NCBI RefSeq assembly: GCF_000020725.1 | Contig: NC_011146.1 | Span: 3,972,001 to 4,036,000 of the forward strand | Direction: 5' to 3' | Length of the DNA: 64,000 nt | Source of the DNA: Citrifermentans bemidjiense Bem | GTDB lineage: Bacteria > Desulfobacterota > Desulfuromonadia > Geobacterales > Geobacteraceae | Part shown: in pieces, positions 25,079 to 33,548 of the stretch | Numbering within the stretch: the first letter of the stretch is position 1 | Layout: each line of letters begins with the position of its first letter | The notes under the pieces: model-generated | What the model saw: the letters and a program-made list of their open reading frames with translations, nothing else | Databases searched by the model: none | Told to the model about the DNA's origin: nothing | Translations under genes and position numbers: made by a program

Positions 25079-26025
25079 TTCGGTCCCCCGTTTATGATGC
25101 AGGTGGTGGCAAGGTTGTTGAGCGTGCCGTCGGTTGCGGTATACCAGGGCCCGCAGTCAATGTCTTTGAGGTCGACGTTCTCCACGTCGTACCAAGACAC
25201 AAGGATCAGGTGAAGGCCTTCGTGGATGACATTGGCATAGCTCACTTTGTTGTTCTCCGACTCGACCAGTGAAGTTTGCCCGTGTTGGTTCAGCCACAAG
25301 ATCATGTCCGAAATGAAGATCTTGTGGTGCGCCCCGGTCTCGGCCCACAGGTTGCTCGCCGCTTTGATTCGGAAGCGGTGAATCACGTCCTGGTATTCCC
25401 GCGCAAGCGCCACGGCCTCGGCGAGCTCGTCGACCGAGTCGATGACAAAGAAGGTTGTCCCGATCCTGTAACCTTTCCGGCGGCACAGCTCCAGCACCTC
25501 CAGGTCCTTCCCGGCGGACTCCTTGTGAAATGATAGCCCGGCCAGGACGATATCCCCATGTAGGAGGCCGGCGCTGCAGAGCTCCTCAAAATAGCCCTCA
25601 TCGGCCATCTTCACGCCGTTGGTCAAGACCCACGTCTCGTTCCATGGTGCGAGTTCCCGCACCATGGCCGGAAGATCCGGGTGCAAGGTGGGCTCTCCCC
25701 CAGTTAGGATCGTCGGTCCGAGGTGCCGATGCTCGATAGCGTCGGCGATCACTTCTGCCGCGGCGCGGTGCTCCCCACCGTTTGCATGGTAGCAGTACTT
25801 GCATTTCAGGTTGCACTGGCTGGTCACATCGATCATGTAGCCGTCATAGACGTTCTTGCAACCGAGCTCTTGGCACAGCAGCCACCAGCGCGGATCATGT
25901 TCCACCATCGAGGTGAAGGCACCGTGCTCCGGACAAGTCTTGTCCATAACAACCGTGGCGCCGACTCTGATCGTAGCCGAGATCCTGCCGTAACACTCCG
26001 GGCAGAGTGAGGTAGTTTGCTTCAT
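25075..26025 (-). CDS. Radical-SAM enzyme with N-terminal zinc-binding region (MJ0619-like)
   Basis: 316 aa. The N-terminus has SLCPECYGRISATI...DKTCPEHG, a Cys/His zinc site as in hydroxymethylpterin methylase MJ0619-type and tetraether-synthase-type enzymes. The radical-SAM cluster is CNLKCKYC (about residues 71-78), followed by TILTGGEPTLHPD and VLTNGVK. It is shorter than those relatives, so function cannot be copied from them. It overlaps the B12-type radical-SAM gene upstream and the GNAT gene downstream by four bases each. Finding it inside a mobile element is unusual. Confidence 0.88.
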   Translation of the reverse strand: MKQTTSLCPECYGRISATIRVGATVVMDKTCPEHGAFTSMVEHDPRWWLLCQELGCKNVYDGYMIDVTSQCNLKCKYCYHANGGEHRAAAEVIADAIEHRHLGPTILTGGEPTLHPDLPAMVRELAPWNETWVLTNGVKMADEGYFEELCSAGLLHGDIVLAGLSFHKESAGKDLEVLELCRRKGYRIGTTFFVIDSVDELAEAVALAREYQDVIHRFRIKAASNLWAETGAHHKIFISDMILWLNQHGQTSLVESENNKVSYANVIHEGLHLILVSWYDVENVDLKDIDCGPWYTATDGTLNNLATTCIINGGPK

Positions 26026-27131
26026 GCGGCCTCCTTGTGGACAAACATTCCTTTCGATACTGCATACTGAGTGAAAATCGTTGTCAGACGATGGGTCTCT
26101 TCATCGTTGATCGATCGGCTTTGGTACTCGGTCCCGATGAATGGCTGCACCAGCATGGGAAACACATTGTAACCTGAGGGCATGGCCTCCAGTTCCGCCA
26201 AGATGTCGGCGTAGGTTTCGTCGGGGAGCCCTACTAGGACATTGCCATGATAGGGGATTTCGTATTTGCGCAGGAGCTCGAGCGTCGTGATGATCTGCGC
26301 CCGAGTGATTTGCTTGTTCATCGCCTGCAGCTTGGCGTCAATGAAAGACTCGATACCCACCACGAACCGGCTGCATCCGCCCTCTTTTGCCGCCGCTGCC
26401 ATTTCCTCATCGAACACGTCAACGCGGATCGCTGCTGACCAGGCAAGCCCCCGCTCTTTCATGCCGGCGCAGATTTCCATAAAGCGGTCCTTGCGCAGAT
26501 TCAGCGTGTTGTCGTTGAAAACGATATGCGTGGCGCCGTAGTTGGCCCTATAGCCGTCAATCTCTTCAAACACGGCCGTCAGTCTGCGGAACTGGGAAGA
26601 ACACGTCTGAGCGCAGAATCTGCATGAGTACGGGCAGCCTCTTGAGGTGAGGACGCCCATGTACCGGATGCTGTGCAGCTCGTTGTATCGGTCGATGCCA
26701 AAGCCGTTGTAATCGGGAAGTGGGAGCGCATCAAGATCCGGTTTCAGCCCTTGGATAATCCCCTTGGAGGAAAGCGCCTGCTCCATGACCAGCTCCCCCT
26801 CGCCTACCACTACCGCATCGAAGCATCGCGACATCTCTTCTGCCGCGAAAGTTGCCAACGCCCCACCAAGTACCGTGTGAATGCCCCGTTCTCTGCACCA
26901 TGCGGCGACGATGCAGTTGAACTCGGCGAACGCGGGGAAGCCGGTGAAGAGCGCTGCGTCCGCGCCGACCAGCTCTGACTCGAGGTCGTGTTCCTGAAGG
27001 TTGAAGTTGAGCACCGTCACCTGGTGGCCCATCTGTTTCAGCACTGCGCTGATCGACATGAAACCGAGCGGAAAGCAGCAGGGCTCGTTGATCGGGACGC
27101 TATATTTGGGCAGCACCAGGACTAGCTTCAT
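26022..27131 (-). CDS. B12-binding-domain radical-SAM protein
   Basis: 369 aa. Residues ~1-140 form a B12-binding-like Rossmann domain (VLVLPKYSVP, GFMSISAVLKQMGHQVTVLN, VLGGALATFAAEE, VVVGEGE). The usual DxHxxG histidine motif is not evident, so cobalamin may be bound base-off without a His ligand or not at all. The radical-SAM core has CPYSCRFC, then FNDNTLNLRKDRF, VVGIESF and LVGLPDETY. It is coupled to the 103-aa gene upstream and the second radical-SAM gene downstream, both by ATGA overlaps. The substrate is unknown. Confidence 0.88.
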   Translation of the reverse strand: MKLVLVLPKYSVPINEPCCFPLGFMSISAVLKQMGHQVTVLNFNLQEHDLESELVGADAALFTGFPAFAEFNCIVAAWCRERGIHTVLGGALATFAAEEMSRCFDAVVVGEGELVMEQALSSKGIIQGLKPDLDALPLPDYNGFGIDRYNELHSIRYMGVLTSRGCPYSCRFCAQTCSSQFRRLTAVFEEIDGYRANYGATHIVFNDNTLNLRKDRFMEICAGMKERGLAWSAAIRVDVFDEEMAAAAKEGGCSRFVVGIESFIDAKLQAMNKQITRAQIITTLELLRKYEIPYHGNVLVGLPDETYADILAELEAMPSGYNVFPMLVQPFIGTEYQSRSINDEETHRLTTIFTQYAVSKGMFVHKEAA

Positions 27132-27439
27132 GGCCTCTCCATTTCGGGCTTGGCACTGGTCTCACCCGCGGCAGTGGCCTCTCTGAAATCGTCGGTGCAT
27201 CGTCCGATGCAATCAGGATCGGTATTTTTGCGGGTTATCGGCATACACACAACGGATGTTGCGCGAGCGCACACCACGAGGTGCAGCCCGTCCGTAACAG
27301 GATTTTTCTCGGCCGTGCCGCCGCTGTGTGCTTTGATGGTTTCGGTAGAGGGCGCGGTGGTTATCGCTCCTGGCCTGCAAACGAAGGCTGAGGCGCCGAC
27401 GCCCACCACGTAGGGGCCGGTATCGGTTGTTTCTGGCAT
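27128..27439 (-). CDS. Small cysteine-containing protein, 103 aa, possible cassette substrate
   Basis: Begins MPETTDTGPYVVGVGASAF. Five cysteines are spread over the chain (FVCRPG, VVCARA, VVCMPI, DCIGRC), with a Thr/Ser/Gly-rich middle and a charged tail. AAGGAG six bases before ATG 27439 fixes the start; an upstream ATG at 27469 that overlaps the previous stop is an alternative. No family recognised. Its direct coupling to two radical-SAM enzymes makes it a candidate peptide substrate, but it equally could be a minor structural protein belonging with the large upstream gene. Confidence 0.65.
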   Translation of the reverse strand: MPETTDTGPYVVGVGASAFVCRPGAITTAPSTETIKAHSGGTAEKNPVTDGLHLVVCARATSVVCMPITRKNTDPDCIGRCTDDFREATAAGETSAKPEMERP

Positions 27440-27465
27440 GTTGGTCTCCTTGTCGTGTGCGTGGG

Positions 27466-29910
27466 TCATTGTCTCGCCTTCTCCATGGGCGCCATCGGCG
27501 CGAAGGGCCGGGAGGCGTGGGACGTGTCAGTTTTGGCCGCTGCAGCGCTCACAGCCGAAATCTTCTGAATGTCTGCCAACAAGGTGGACAGGTACGGGCT
27601 ACCTGCCGGGGCCTTCGCCGCCTTCATCAGGATCGACTTGCCCCAGGGCGTTGTAAGCAGGGAAGCGACCAGCTTCGTCATTGCGAGCGCGCCGCCCGTT
27701 GCCATCGGGTGCAGCATCAGCCCGCCACCGATCCCCATTGAAATGCCGGTGTCGGATGCACGTAAGCCTGTTGGCGGGGTCTCCGCAAACTGCCCCGCCC
27801 TTTCTGCGGCCCTCGCCAGCTTCGCCAGACCGCTTATCATCTCGCCCTCTTCACCCGGGAAGATGATCCCCTTCGTGGCGCCCAGCTTCTCGATTGCGCC
27901 GGCAAACTTGGCAGGGCTGAAAGGCACGCCCGGTTTGGTATCCTGCCCGGCCTCCAGCGCCTTCTTGAGCACCGAGTATTTAACGAGCTGCTGCCCTTCG
28001 GGGTCCAGCGCGTCCATAAGCTTGCGCGCCAGCTGCGGGCGGTCGGCCTTGATGAACTGGCTGTGGAGTAGGTCCGTGTCAAAGGTGTTGCCGGTGGCTT
28101 TCTTGACGATCACGTCTTTGAAGGGCGCCACCTGGTCGATGTATGCTTGGTTGCGCTGCTTGAACAGGTTGACCACGTTGCTGTTGGTGGAGTTCTCGCC
28201 CCATGCGTTTATGTCCTGGTCCAGGGCGCGCTTCATGGCGGTGAGCTGGTATGTCTCCTTGCTGCCTACCGCACCCGCTGAGCTGTAGGCCCGCCCGATG
28301 TAGTCGTTCAGCTGCTCCCTCAGTTTCATGGCCTGGTCGAAAGGCAACGCCGCCGGGGTGGTGCGCTTGATCGGATTGCCGCTTGCATCGAGGATTGCCG
28401 CGCTTGGTTGACCTCCGTGGTTGTGCCCGCCTTGGACGATGCCCTGAGAGTCCGCGCCGGGAACCTTGATTGTCGAAGTCTGTGGGCTGGCTCCCTCTGC
28501 TATGGCCGTCAGCTTCGATTTCAGCGGCGTGCTCGGCAGGCGGTCGAAGATGTCGGGGAACTCTTCCAAAAGCGTGGTTGCCGCCGTCCTCAAGTTGTCG
28601 GGTGCTATCGGGCCCACGTTCTGGCTCTTCACCGCCGCGTTGATCTGGGCCTGTATGTTCCCGACGTCCGCCTTGCCATGATTCAAGGTTTTAATCATGC
28701 TCTCCTGGATCTGGTCCGGCACGTCCACCGGGTTGTCAGGGGTGAACTTATCGGCCAAGCGTGCAGCTGCGTCACCGAGTGCCGCCGACTGGCGCTGACG
28801 AAAGCCACGAGTCCCGACGAGCGGCACGCGCTCGAGCTGCGTTTCCAGACTCTTCACGGCGGCATTGCCCGACTCTTCGCCGGCTGTCAGCGGCACGGCC
28901 CACTGTTCACTGAGCCCGGCCAGCTCGGCACGAGGCGTCAGTCCGACGTTACCCCTTGCCACCTTCACCCCGGCGCGGATCGGCTCCGCTATCATCCCTA
29001 GGGTGGCCGCATTACCTACAGGGTTCGTCACCCACCTATCCTTGTCTGCCAGGTCCTTCACCGACTGCAGGGCCCCGTTCGCAACCTGCATACCTCCGCC
29101 TGGTGTGACCGCCGCCGTTGACAGGTCGGACATCATGCCCAGGGCGCCGTTGGCTGTCTTGATTGCTGAACCGGGGATGTTCGAAAGCAGCTCCCTTGCG
29201 TTGGCAGCGACACCGCGGCCGGCGGCCGGGTTGACTGCCGGGGCTTCCGGCTGTTCCTGTCCAAAGATCATGTTGCCCGCCGCCTTTCCGATCCCGCCGC
29301 CAAGGAGCGCACCCGCAGCAAGGCCCCCAGGGACAGGGGAGGCGAACCCGGCCACGCCTCCGACTCCCGCGCCGATCCCCATCAGCGCGCCGCGCCCTGT
29401 TTTTGCCAGCTCGGCGCGCAGCTTCTCCGGGGTGTCGATCCCGAAGTAGGGGTTCTTCATCTTCTCGGCAACACTCATGTCATCGTCGCCCGCCGTCACG
29501 TCCAGGATCGGTTGGCCGTTCTCATCGAGGGCCGGCCCGCCGCTCTGGGCCAGGTCAAGCTCTGCTTTCGATGTGACCTTGGGCGCGTCAGGTGCAGAGT
29601 GCTCCAGGTCGGCAAAGCCGCCCGCCTCATGTTTCGCCGCCAGCTGGTCAAGGACGCCCTTTTGCCCGTGCTTTGCGGCAAGTTTATCGAGTGTGCCGTC
29701 TTGCTCTGCAACCCCTCCCTTGCTGGCGAGATAAAACGCCTTCCTGATATCCGTCTCCGACGGTGGTCCTGAACTCTGGATGGTGAGCTTCTTCCCGGTA
29801 GTCGGGTGCGTCACCTCGTAGGCCTTCATTCCTCCGCCCTGGCCGTACTGTGCCGCCAGTTTATCAAGCGGTCCCTGCGGTTCTTTTGCCAAATCGTCAA
29901 ATGCTCCCAT
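27466..29910 (-). CDS. Large phage DNA-ejection/internal-virion-like protein
   Basis: 814 aa from MGAFDDLAKEPQGP. The N-terminus has three or four short repeats of the type LDKLAA(Q/K)(Y/H)GQ (residues ~4-110), typical of podovirus ejection proteins. A strongly hydrophobic glycine-rich segment follows (~170-215: GIGAGVGGVAGFASPVPGGL). The middle is long and helical, and the C-terminus has a second Gly/Met-rich hydrophobic region. Such proteins are packed in virions and help DNA cross the envelope. Finding one without capsid, portal or terminase genes is notable. The start at 29910 has GGAGAG upstream. Family assignment is by pattern only. Confidence 0.65.
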   Translation of the reverse strand: MGAFDDLAKEPQGPLDKLAAQYGQGGGMKAYEVTHPTTGKKLTIQSSGPPSETDIRKAFYLASKGGVAEQDGTLDKLAAKHGQKGVLDQLAAKHEAGGFADLEHSAPDAPKVTSKAELDLAQSGGPALDENGQPILDVTAGDDDMSVAEKMKNPYFGIDTPEKLRAELAKTGRGALMGIGAGVGGVAGFASPVPGGLAAGALLGGGIGKAAGNMIFGQEQPEAPAVNPAAGRGVAANARELLSNIPGSAIKTANGALGMMSDLSTAAVTPGGGMQVANGALQSVKDLADKDRWVTNPVGNAATLGMIAEPIRAGVKVARGNVGLTPRAELAGLSEQWAVPLTAGEESGNAAVKSLETQLERVPLVGTRGFRQRQSAALGDAAARLADKFTPDNPVDVPDQIQESMIKTLNHGKADVGNIQAQINAAVKSQNVGPIAPDNLRTAATTLLEEFPDIFDRLPSTPLKSKLTAIAEGASPQTSTIKVPGADSQGIVQGGHNHGGQPSAAILDASGNPIKRTTPAALPFDQAMKLREQLNDYIGRAYSSAGAVGSKETYQLTAMKRALDQDINAWGENSTNSNVVNLFKQRNQAYIDQVAPFKDVIVKKATGNTFDTDLLHSQFIKADRPQLARKLMDALDPEGQQLVKYSVLKKALEAGQDTKPGVPFSPAKFAGAIEKLGATKGIIFPGEEGEMISGLAKLARAAERAGQFAETPPTGLRASDTGISMGIGGGLMLHPMATGGALAMTKLVASLLTTPWGKSILMKAAKAPAGSPYLSTLLADIQKISAVSAAAAKTDTSHASRPFAPMAPMEKARQ

Positions 29911-29969
29911 GTCGTTCTCTCCTTGCGCCCTGCCGTGCCTGGTCAATGTTGGTGGCCGGAATTTGGCCG

Positions 29970-30209
29970 TTAAATGTCAGCGAGCATCGCCCTGGCAAAC
30001 TTAACCAGTTGCCGTGACTCCCGCCGGATCGCGAGTGCCTCTCTTGTAAACATGCCTGTTCGGTATCTGCCGTGCGCTTTTCCTGCTAGTGATTTGCCAC
30101 CGTGCAGCCGACACTTCCCGTTCGGCATGGCAGGCTGGTGGCATCGCCCTGCTGAACGAGTTTTTGCCCCACAGTAAACCCTAGGTATGGGGTAATCTTC
30201 AATTTCCAT
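29970..30209 (-). CDS. Conserved small phage protein with HGG motif
   Basis: 79 aa from MEIEDYPIPRVYCGAKTRSA. The pattern CGAKTRSAGRCHQPAMPNGK then CRLHGGKS...GRYRTGMF is a recurrent small phage protein with conserved Cys, His and Gly-Gly, often encoded next to packaging genes. The cysteines and histidine probably bind zinc. It overlaps the previous gene by 11 bases, and the plus-strand poly-C run just upstream (30212-30230) provides the purine-rich ribosome-binding region. Function unknown. Confidence 0.75.
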   Translation of the reverse strand: MEIEDYPIPRVYCGAKTRSAGRCHQPAMPNGKCRLHGGKSLAGKAHGRYRTGMFTREALAIRRESRQLVKFARAMLADI

Positions 30210-30819
30210 CCTGCCCCCCCCTACCCCCCTCCCCACGGTTGACATTGCCGACGATAGCTTGCCCGCCTTCGTGGACATGGACATGCTCCACGCGGACCTG
30301 TTGCCCGCCCTTACCGCGAAGCTTCTGCATCGCTTCAACCTGAGCAGTAAATGTCCGCTGCAACTTGGTCGCCATGTTCACGTTTGATTCCCTGCCTTGG
30401 ATGCTTTGCCCTTCGTAGAAGGCCTGTCCCATGCACCTGTTGATACCTTCGCTCACCTGGATCATTTGCACAGCCAACAGCGTTTCAAGGTAGCTCTGTG
30501 GTTTCATTGCTTCGATCTGCAAAAGCGCCAGGTCTACTTCTTTGTCCACGTCCTTACCCTTCCGGACTATGGTTGCATCCTCGTTGGCCTTGACAGCTAG
30601 CTCGTAATGGTCTGTCTTGCACACATCCAAAAAGGCCCCTAAGACTTCAGGTGTGCCGTGTATCACGCCGCCGCCTTCCGTGCGAGGCACGAGCGACGAC
30701 CTTGCCGAGCCAGCGCGGAAGATTTCGGCCAACCGTTCCTGTTCTGAGCTGAGCGGTTTTGCCGCCACATCTCCCGCTGTTTTGACGTTGGCCAGTTGGT
30801 TGGTTTTTCGCTTAGTCAT
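30199..30819 (-). CDS. Conserved hypothetical phage-type protein, 206 aa
   Basis: Begins MTKRKTNQLANVKTAGD. The central part VDLALLQIEAMKPQSYLETL and VQMIQVSEGINRCMGQAFYE is helical. Toward the end TKLQRTFTAQVEAMQKLRGK is followed by QQVRVEHVHVHEGGQAIVGN. This histidine-rich tail is a feature I associate with phage proteins next to HGG-motif and terminase genes, but I cannot name the family. It overlaps both the 54-aa ORF upstream and the HGG gene downstream. Confidence 0.7.
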   Translation of the reverse strand: MTKRKTNQLANVKTAGDVAAKPLSSEQERLAEIFRAGSARSSLVPRTEGGGVIHGTPEVLGAFLDVCKTDHYELAVKANEDATIVRKGKDVDKEVDLALLQIEAMKPQSYLETLLAVQMIQVSEGINRCMGQAFYEGQSIQGRESNVNMATKLQRTFTAQVEAMQKLRGKGGQQVRVEHVHVHEGGQAIVGNVNRGEGGRGGQDGN

Positions 30820-30976
30820 CTGTGCCCCTGATTGGTACCCTGTTCTCACTTGGCGGCCCTTGGGCCACTCCCAGAGACCGCGGCGATGTGGCTGCTAAAC
30901 GGACTCTCCGGACTTGTGCCAGGATACTGGCCATAGCCCCCTCAGGGATTCGCGTCTTGCTCGCCCGTTTTTTCAT
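30812..30976 (-). CDS. Small basic protein, 54 aa, coupled to dnaB
   Basis: MKKRASKTRIPEGAMASILA begins a basic protein ending IRGTDD. The ATG overlaps the helicase stop by four bases (ATGA), and the stop overlaps the next start by eight bases, filling an otherwise empty gap exactly. AGGAGGAC lies 5-10 bases upstream, inside the helicase 3' end. These overlaps support a real gene despite its size. No family recognised. Confidence 0.6.
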   Translation of the reverse strand: MKKRASKTRIPEGAMASILAQVRRVRLAATSPRSLGVAQGPPSENRVPIRGTDD

Positions 30977-32316
30977 ACTGCTGTCCTCCTCTTGGGCTTC
31001 TCTTCCTTGGGCTTCGTGTAGCTAACCATGTCCTGAAACTGGAATGACGGCTTGTCGATGACCACCTTCAGGCGCCAATCCTTGGGGCCGTTCCGGTTCT
31101 TCAGCCCCTTGCAAATGAGGTCTCCAGCTTCGTCGGTGTAGAACCCGAGCATGAAGTCAGCGCCCGCTTCGATGTCGCCGCCACCCTTGGCGCTGTGGGC
31201 GGCAATGTCGTACTCCACCTTAGCGGCCTCACGGTTGATCTGGCAGAGCAGGACCACCGGGACCCCCAACTCCTTGGCCATGTTCTTGACGCCGGCGGAA
31301 ATATACGCGGTCCGGTCGAAAAGGGTTTTTCCGGGGGCGTCAAGGAGGCCCATGTAGTCAATCCCGATCGCGTTGATCTTGCCGTACTTCTGCCCGGCCA
31401 GTTCGGTGAGGCGCGCTATCTTCTCCAGATTGAGGCGCGGCTTGTCACAGACCAGGAGCCCCATGGACCCGCCGCTAACCATGCCAGCGCCGACTGTGCC
31501 CGCCATGGCCTGGCCGCCGTCGACGTTGAAAGTGTCCTCGACCGCCCGGCCAGTCATTCCTGTGCTGATTTGGACCTCGCGCTCGAACACCTTTTCAACA
31601 GGCATTTCGAGGGAGAAGAAGAGGTGAAAGAAATGGGTGCGCTTGGCGCCGGCGAGGAGGAGGTTTTGAAGGAATGCCGTCTTGAAGCTGCCAGCGTAGG
31701 CGATGATGGTCATCACCTCGCCGGGGGCCACCCCGCGGATCAGAGAGTCGAGGCGAGAGAACCCGGTGACAAACCGGCTCTGCTGGATAGTCTTGATCTG
31801 CTTTTCGTAGCGGGCCGCCCGGGAGTCCATGTCAGCAATGTCGGCAATACTCACACCGCCGTAGGTGTCCATGCTCGAGGCGATAGAGGCGAGCCCCGCC
31901 TTTGCCTCTTGTAGGCCCTCTGCGACCGAGCAGCCGTCATGCGCTATTGTGATAAGAGACTGCGCGTAGGCAATGATCTGGCGCCGGGTGGCCGCCTCCT
32001 TCACCATCTTGCAGTAATGGACGACATTCGCGCTCATCGGCACGTAGTCAACCAAAATGGCTAGGTACGCCCCGCCGCCGATCTGCTCGAGGGTGCCGGC
32101 GTCCCGGAGGTGTTTCGTGAGGGTGACCAGATCGAAAGGGCTATCGGCCAGTTGGAGGGAGAGGAACGCGTGGAAAATGAGTCTGTGCGACTCCCGATAG
32201 AAGTCGGCGCCGTCAAGGATGCCTCTCACCTGTTTGAGACAGGGGTTGTCGATCAGGACCGCGCCAAGTACGCTCATTTCTGCTTCGATATTCTGGGGGG
32301 GTGGTTCACGCTGCAT
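30973..32316 (-). CDS. Replicative DNA helicase, DnaB family (phage type)
   Basis: 447 aa from MQREPPPQNIEAEMSVLGAV. The N-terminal DnaB domain (~8-110) is followed by a linker and a RecA-like motor. Walker A is degenerate: AYAGSFKT (206-213) in place of the usual GxxxxGKT. Walker B is AIGIDYMGLL, followed by VVLLCQINR. The GGGDIEAGADFMLGFY stretch is typical. An upstream in-frame extension to 32538 is rejected because it is the shadow of the preceding gene. It overlaps the loader-like gene by 11 bases. It is likely to drive replication of the excised element. Confidence 0.93.
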   Translation of the reverse strand: MQREPPPQNIEAEMSVLGAVLIDNPCLKQVRGILDGADFYRESHRLIFHAFLSLQLADSPFDLVTLTKHLRDAGTLEQIGGGAYLAILVDYVPMSANVVHYCKMVKEAATRRQIIAYAQSLITIAHDGCSVAEGLQEAKAGLASIASSMDTYGGVSIADIADMDSRAARYEKQIKTIQQSRFVTGFSRLDSLIRGVAPGEVMTIIAYAGSFKTAFLQNLLLAGAKRTHFFHLFFSLEMPVEKVFEREVQISTGMTGRAVEDTFNVDGGQAMAGTVGAGMVSGGSMGLLVCDKPRLNLEKIARLTELAGQKYGKINAIGIDYMGLLDAPGKTLFDRTAYISAGVKNMAKELGVPVVLLCQINREAAKVEYDIAAHSAKGGGDIEAGADFMLGFYTDEAGDLICKGLKNRNGPKDWRLKVVIDKPSFQFQDMVSYTKPKEEKPKRRTAV

Positions 32317-32980
32317 TGCTTTCCTCCTCTGGGATCCAGTCTTGCCAGTTGTTGAACCAGGTCTCACCCTTCTTGACAAACCTCGGCTGGACCCCTTCAC
32401 GCTCGATGTGATCAAGATAAGAGCCCAAAGCCAAGTTGATGCGCTCCTTGTCGGATTCATTTTTGACCGTCGCACTGAAATGGCGCTGGGCAGATTTTTT
32501 CCCGTCCTTCCGGGGGTAGGCCGCCCAAAGTTTTTCAAAAAAGAGGGCGAAATCAGACGAGTCTTTTAAAGGATTAGGATTAGGATCTTTAGTAGTGCAC
32601 TGCGATCTGTCTGTTATCTGTCCGTCTTCTGTCCGCTTTCTGTCCGTCACGCTCGGCAAGCACTTGGAATCTATGATTTTTATCTGCCCGTTATCTGCTC
32701 GTGATCTGCTCGATATCTGTATCATGATCTGTCCGCGCTGATTCTGCTTCTGGCCGGTGGTTTCGGGGTACTCGATGCTGGCCCCGATCTCCCCCAGGAA
32801 CCGATCAACCCTACCTCTCGACCACCTCCATAAACTGGCATACCCGTTGACGGTCACCTGTTTCCCCTGGTCGTAATCGACCGATAAAGAGAGCATCGCT
32901 TCTAGTCGTGTGAAGGCCCGGTCCTTTGGCAGCTCAGACAGCAAGGCCTTAGAAATTGGCACCCAGTTCCCCCCGTTCAC
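32306..32980 (-). CDS. Replication initiator/helicase-loader-like protein
   Basis: 224 aa. The GTG start at 32980 overlaps the previous stop (GTGA). The N-terminal part, WVPISKALLSELPKDRAFTR to YASLWRWSRGRVDRFLGEIG, is a winged-helix region as in phage replication O-like/DnaD-like proteins. After a polar linker, the C-terminal FEKLWAAYPRKDGKKSAQRH and ETWFNNWQDWIPEE form the small domain recurrent in phage replication proteins next to DnaB. It probably binds the element origin or loads the helicase. A longer frame to 33286 is not protein-like. Confidence 0.8.
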   Translation of the reverse strand: MNGGNWVPISKALLSELPKDRAFTRLEAMLSLSVDYDQGKQVTVNGYASLWRWSRGRVDRFLGEIGASIEYPETTGQKQNQRGQIMIQISSRSRADNGQIKIIDSKCLPSVTDRKRTEDGQITDRSQCTTKDPNPNPLKDSSDFALFFEKLWAAYPRKDGKKSAQRHFSATVKNESDKERINLALGSYLDHIEREGVQPRFVKKGETWFNNWQDWIPEEESNAA

Positions 32981-33198
32981 ACCCTCACCGCCGCTAGCGC
33001 TGCCTCGGTGTAGTTCTGGCCAGCGTAGCTCAGGATGTTTTGGCGCCTGGATATCTGGCGCTGTGCCTGAAGGCAGAGCTTCACCTGATCGAAGAGCTGA
33101 GACTTCCTGGTGGACTCGCTTATGCCGGCAGCGAGGGAGATTGACACTTTCGGGTTGAGGAACGGCTCGTCGTAATATCTGCGGGAGGGGTTGGTCAT
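32977..33198 (-). CDS. Small protein, 73 aa, replication operon
   Basis: MTNPSRRYYDEPFLNPKVSI starts it; FDQVKLCLQAQRQISRRQNI follows. Basic, helical, no family recognised. Both ends overlap neighbouring genes by four bases (ATGA at the start, GTGA at the stop), strong evidence that it is translated as part of the replication operon. Confidence 0.65.
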   Translation of the reverse strand: MTNPSRRYYDEPFLNPKVSISLAAGISESTRKSQLFDQVKLCLQAQRQISRRQNILSYAGQNYTEAALAAVRV

Positions 33199-33425
33199 TT
33201 GGTCCTCCCGGCCCGGAGCTGCCGGTACAAGAAGCCGCGGATTGACAAAAGCCGCTTTGCCGGCAAGCAGAGATCGTCGCAGGCAAAGCGTGTGACGGCC
33301 GATATTACTTCGGGGGAATCTGGAAACGTGAAGGTCTGAAGCCCTGTTATGGGCCTGTTCAGGGTCGGTTGCAACCCTGTACTCGTGAGAATTGCTGCTG
33401 CGAGGTCGATTTCTGATGTCGTCAT
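33195..33425 (-). CDS. DUF5659-like small protein, 76 aa
   Basis: From MTTSEIDLAAAILTSTGLQP. The pattern DLAAAILTSTG, then TFTFPDSPEVISAVTRFACD and AKRLLSIRGFLYRQLRAG resembles DUF5659 phage proteins, whose role is unknown. ATG 33425 is used rather than 33473 since the family N-terminus begins there. It overlaps the next gene by four bases. It is the first gene of the replication operon after the excisionase-like gene. Confidence 0.7.
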   Translation of the reverse strand: MTTSEIDLAAAILTSTGLQPTLNRPITGLQTFTFPDSPEVISAVTRFACDDLCLPAKRLLSIRGFLYRQLRAGRTK

Positions 33426-33548
33426 TTCGTAGTGTCTCCGGTGCCGTGGAGTCTCCGCCGCTCGGCTCTTCAATACCCCCTTTTCACGGTTAGGTCGTTG
33501 TGCTGCTTCTGTAGGCTCTAGCCTCGATGTCTGCCCGGGGTTTCTATC

